From assembly GCA_001414325.1 (NCBI GenBank), contig LLKB01000001.1:124001-188000 (forward strand): a stretch of DNA of 64,000 nucleotides. The letters are read 5' to 3'. This DNA comes from Butyribacter intestini (GTDB taxonomy: Bacteria; Bacillota; Clostridia; Lachnospirales; Lachnospiraceae). The position numbers were made by a program, and so were the translations under genes. The notes under the pieces are model-generated. The model saw only the letters and a list, made by a program, of their open reading frames with translations, was not told where the DNA came from and made no database searches. The first letter of the stretch is position 1. Every line of letters starts with the position of its first letter. Of the stretch, positions 61,640-64,000 are shown in pieces.

Positions 61640-62512
61640 ATGGTATTAGATATAAAAAATATTGTTAAAAGATATAAAGATGTTGTTGCGCTAAATGATT
61701 TTTCATTACATATGGAAAACGGTCTGTATGGTTTTCTTGGGGAGAACGGTGCAGGAAAGTCGACACTGATAAAAATATTGTCATGTAATCTCGTACAGGA
61801 TGAGGGAGTTATACTTGCTGATGGAAAGGATATAAGACTTACTCCCGAAGAATATAGAAAAAGGATAGGTTATATGCCGCAGGAGTCAGTCGGGTATCCC
61901 GGTATGAGAGTACAGGAATTTATGGAGTATATGGCTGTCCTAAAGGGGTTGTCGTTAAAAGAACCTTCGGTGAAAGAGCAGATATTACGCTTACTGAGAC
62001 AGGTGCATTTAGAGGAACATATGAAAAAGAAATTTTCACAGCTTTCAGGTGGTATGAAACGGAGGCTGTTGTTTGCACAGGCTGTTCTCGGAAATCCATC
62101 ATTGCTTATTCTTGATGAACCGACTGCGGGACTTGACCCGAATGAGCGTATTGCCATGAGAAATCTTATAGCAAAGGAGGCTCTTGACAGGATTGTTATA
62201 CTTGCGACGCATATTATAAGCGATGTAGAGTGTGTTGCCGATGAAATCGTACTTATGAAAAAAGGACAGTTAGTGGGGTGTAAAACTCCGGAGGTCTGGC
62301 TTGACGATGTGAAACCATATGTGAGGGAATTTGTATGTAAGCCCGGTGAGATTGAAAAGATACAGGAGGATTATGTGGTAAGCAATATGCGTCAGTGTCA
62401 GGAGGGTATAAGTATCAGGGTTATTGGAGAAAAATTTGACGGAAATATTTTTAAACTTGCAGAAACATTGCCGACACTTGATGATGTGTACCTTTATTTT
62501 GCATCTGTTTAA
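61640..62512 (+). CDS. ABC transporter ATPase
   Basis: The 290-residue protein has Walker A GENGAGKST, signature LSGGMKRRL and Walker B LLILDEPTAGLD, the form found with ABC-2 exporters. It should drive the permease encoded upstream. The start is ATG 61640 after GGTGAG; ATG 61628 is an alternative. End of the plus-strand arm of the locus. Confidence 0.92.
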   Translation: MVLDIKNIVKRYKDVVALNDFSLHMENGLYGFLGENGAGKSTLIKILSCNLVQDEGVILADGKDIRLTPEEYRKRIGYMPQESVGYPGMRVQEFMEYMAVLKGLSLKEPSVKEQILRLLRQVHLEEHMKKKFSQLSGGMKRRLLFAQAVLGNPSLLILDEPTAGLDPNERIAMRNLIAKEALDRIVILATHIISDVECVADEIVLMKKGQLVGCKTPEVWLDDVKPYVREFVCKPGEIEKIQEDYVVSNMRQCQEGISIRVIGEKFDGNIFKLAETLPTLDDVYLYFASV

Positions 62513-62665
62513 TTTTATTCCATCAGTCGCATCGCAGGCTTAAACTAATCAATTATCGTTCCGAAAAAAGTTTGTGTAAAGCCGGCATAAATCATTGACA
62601 AATATTTGTGCTGGTTTAAAATTGTATTGATGGGGGGGGAAAACGACTTTAGAGAGGAACGAGAG

Positions 62666-63325
62666 ATGGGAAAAAAATTAAGTGAGATGCAGAGTGGTGC
62701 AAAAGTTCATCTGACAGCAAGTGCAGGTCTTAATACACTTGAGTTTGATACGAGCATTGTCCAGGCAGGTGAAGGTCATATAATAGTTGAGCCGATTAAG
62801 CATGATGATAAGATTTTAAATTTTTCAAATAATGATATTATTAAGAATATAGTTGTCGAAACTGAACCATTACCGGAGAAGTATATAAATGTCGAGGTAG
62901 GGATAACGATGCTCGACAATAAAAAATATCATATAGTCCTTTGTGATAAAGAGGGTATTCAGGTAAACAGGAGAGATGATTTCAGAGTATATGTGGGGAG
63001 TTATGTCAACGCACAGTTAGCGAGCATCAATGTGACTACGGAAGCTATACTTAAGGATGTAAGTATAGGCGGATTTTCGCTTGTTATAAGAAGTGAGGAA
63101 ATAGATGGAATTGTCGGCTGGGTAGGGCAGCAGATAAAAGCAGTTTTTTATCATGGTGGTAAGGAGCGTATTCCGATGGTATTTATAGGAGAGGTTGTCA
63201 GGGAGGAGAGCCTTGAGGACGGCAGGACTGTTGTCGGATGCAAGAGCCTTAGGCAGCCATTTGGTATCGAAAAGTTTATTGCAGAAAAGCAGCGTGATGA
63301 GCTTAGAAGAAAAAATAATGAATAA
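62666..63325 (+). CDS. PilZ-domain c-di-GMP receptor, YcgR-like
   Basis: The 219-residue protein has an N-terminal YcgR_2-like domain (about 1-95, GAKVHLTASAGLNTLEFDT) and a C-terminal PilZ domain with the binding motifs NRRDDFRVYVG (RxxxR, about residue 98) and DVSIGGFSL (DxSxxG). YcgR-type proteins bind c-di-GMP and slow flagellar rotation or act on other targets. The start is ATG 62666 after GAGAGGAACGAG; the frame runs up to 62606 without support. It stands alone. Confidence 0.88.
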   Translation: MGKKLSEMQSGAKVHLTASAGLNTLEFDTSIVQAGEGHIIVEPIKHDDKILNFSNNDIIKNIVVETEPLPEKYINVEVGITMLDNKKYHIVLCDKEGIQVNRRDDFRVYVGSYVNAQLASINVTTEAILKDVSIGGFSLVIRSEEIDGIVGWVGQQIKAVFYHGGKERIPMVFIGEVVREESLEDGRTVVGCKSLRQPFGIEKFIAEKQRDELRRKNNE

Positions 63326-63344
63326 ATAGGATGATACATAATAT

Positions 63345-63408
63345 AATCAGCAATACAATGAGCAGGCTTAGATATTGCCGATTATATTTTTATGGCTGAA
63401 CTGTTACT
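63345..63408. repeat. half family A element
   Basis: The right end GGCTGAACTGTTAC with a preceding CAATACAATGAGCAGGCTTA loop region matches family A elements; the left end is lost. Confidence 0.5.
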
Positions 63409-63435
63409 AAATTTCATTAAATAATCAGTATTTTA

Positions 63436-63465
63436 TTGTTTTTCGCCATACATATATGATATACT
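63436..63465 (+). promoter_or_regulatory. promoter of the DUF1292 gene
   Basis: TTGTTT (63436-63441) and TATACT (63460-63465), 18 bp apart. Confidence 0.45.
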
Positions 63466-63530
63466 TCTGATATAGTTTAACATTGTGATGCAAGGGACTA
63501 TTTATAAAAAGTGAAGAAATGGAGATTATT

Positions 63531-63974
63531 ATGAACGATAGAAATGCAAACTTATTTTTTAACAACAATGGTGAGGAAGTAGCAGTTATCACTCTCAATG
63601 ATGAGGAGGGAAACGAAGTAGAAGCAGCAGTTATGGCTGTTTTTCAGCTTGAGGAGCAGTATCCTGATTATGAATTTGCCGTGCTTATGCCTATGGAACA
63701 GGATGAGGAAGCTATTGAGAGCGGTCAGGGAGAGGTGCTTATCTTCAGATATTTTGAGGATGAGGACGGAGATCCTAATTTTGAACCTATCGAGGATGAC
63801 GATATTGCACAGACAGCAGTTGAGGCTTTCCAGTCTATGATTGACAACGGCGATATAAACATTGAATTCAGCGAGGATGAATCAGAGGATGAAGAAGAGG
63901 TGTCTACAGCTTCAGTTGGTGGAAACTCTATTGACCTCGGAGATGTTGTTGTTCATCTTGATGATTATAAATAG
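63531..63974 (+). CDS. DUF1292 protein
   Basis: The 147-residue, very acidic protein has the DUF1292 core, VAVITLNDEEGNEVEAAVMA then FQLEEQYPDYEFAVLMP and EVLIFRYFEDEDGDPNFEPI. Its function is unknown; in Firmicutes it often lies next to ruvX or alaS. The start is ATG 63531 after GGAG. The C-terminal quarter is a longer acidic tail than usual, with EDESEDEEE. Confidence 0.85.
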   Translation: MNDRNANLFFNNNGEEVAVITLNDEEGNEVEAAVMAVFQLEEQYPDYEFAVLMPMEQDEEAIESGQGEVLIFRYFEDEDGDPNFEPIEDDDIAQTAVEAFQSMIDNGDINIEFSEDESEDEEEVSTASVGGNSIDLGDVVVHLDDYK

Positions 63975-64000
63975 ACTGAGCGCTATATATATAGTATATA

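Overview
The window looks like a chromosomal segment of a low-GC, Gram-positive Clostridia, most likely a Lachnospiraceae. Supporting signs are strong AGGAGG-type ribosome binding sites, frequent TTG starts, heavy use of CTT leucine codons in the core genes together with a tRNA-Leu(AAG), Big_2-type and cell-wall-binding-repeat exported proteins, and the gene orders rpmG-secE-nusG-rplK-rplA and rpsF-ssb-rpsR. No rRNA, CRISPR array or intact insertion sequence was seen. A species name cannot be given from the sequence alone.

Layout. 1-2.4 kb: end of an unknown gene with a 13-bp tandem repeat, a small membrane protein, an HD-GYP c-di-GMP phosphodiesterase and a tRNA-Leu. 2.4-7.2 kb: fructose PTS locus (fruK, fruA EIIABC, a dedicated HPr without the regulatory serine, a DeoR regulator). 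7.3-13.5 kb: exported subtilase, a GH26-like glycosidase, and a membrane protein with an FHA-like tail. 13.5-21.7 kb: an accessory island built of broken integrase and transposase pieces plus apparently intact cargo. The cargo is an AbiF (HEPN RNase) gene with its own upstream small RNA, and an operon (HTH protein, unknown protein, 705-aa coiled-coil protein, LRAT/coiled-coil protein) headed by a c-di-GMP-I riboswitch with a readable terminator/antiterminator. 22-27 kb: hybrid histidine kinase and a degenerate PAS-GGDEF-EAL protein. 27-37 kb: serS, a YvyF-like zinc-ribbon protein, two fused MacB-type ABC transporters, a C_GCAxxG_C_C protein, a FliD-like protein and a NusG-domain-II membrane protein. 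38-40.7 kb: ribosomal and transcription operon. 41-51 kb: a second FliD-like protein, a DUF2156 protein, pepD, asparaginase, a wall-binding polysaccharide deacetylase, YbaK, a Nudix hydrolase, a peptide-binding lipoprotein and DUF951. 51-53 kb: rpsF-ssb-rpsR, VanZ and MerR genes. 54-62.5 kb: a PadR-linked, divergently transcribed locus with two small secreted proteins, two DUF6120-like membrane proteins, a solute-binding lipoprotein and an ABC exporter. 62.6-64 kb: a PilZ/YcgR-like c-di-GMP receptor and a DUF1292 protein.

Themes. c-di-GMP recurs: HD-GYP enzyme, degenerate GGDEF-EAL protein, PilZ receptor, and the riboswitch that appears to place a mobile, possibly defensive, operon under c-di-GMP control. 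The intergenic regions carry at least three families of short dispersed repeats with hairpin-forming ends (A: AACAGTTCAGCC ends; B: about 50 bp around GCAGAGCGGATTG; C: TTTGCGAAACTA ends), and two candidate C-rich small RNAs with their own terminators.

The strongest candidates for new biology are the riboswitch-controlled LRAT/coiled-coil operon and the AbiF-small RNA pair inside the same decayed island, followed by the PadR-linked secreted-protein locus. Function statements come from family recognition by eye; none was tested by a database search.
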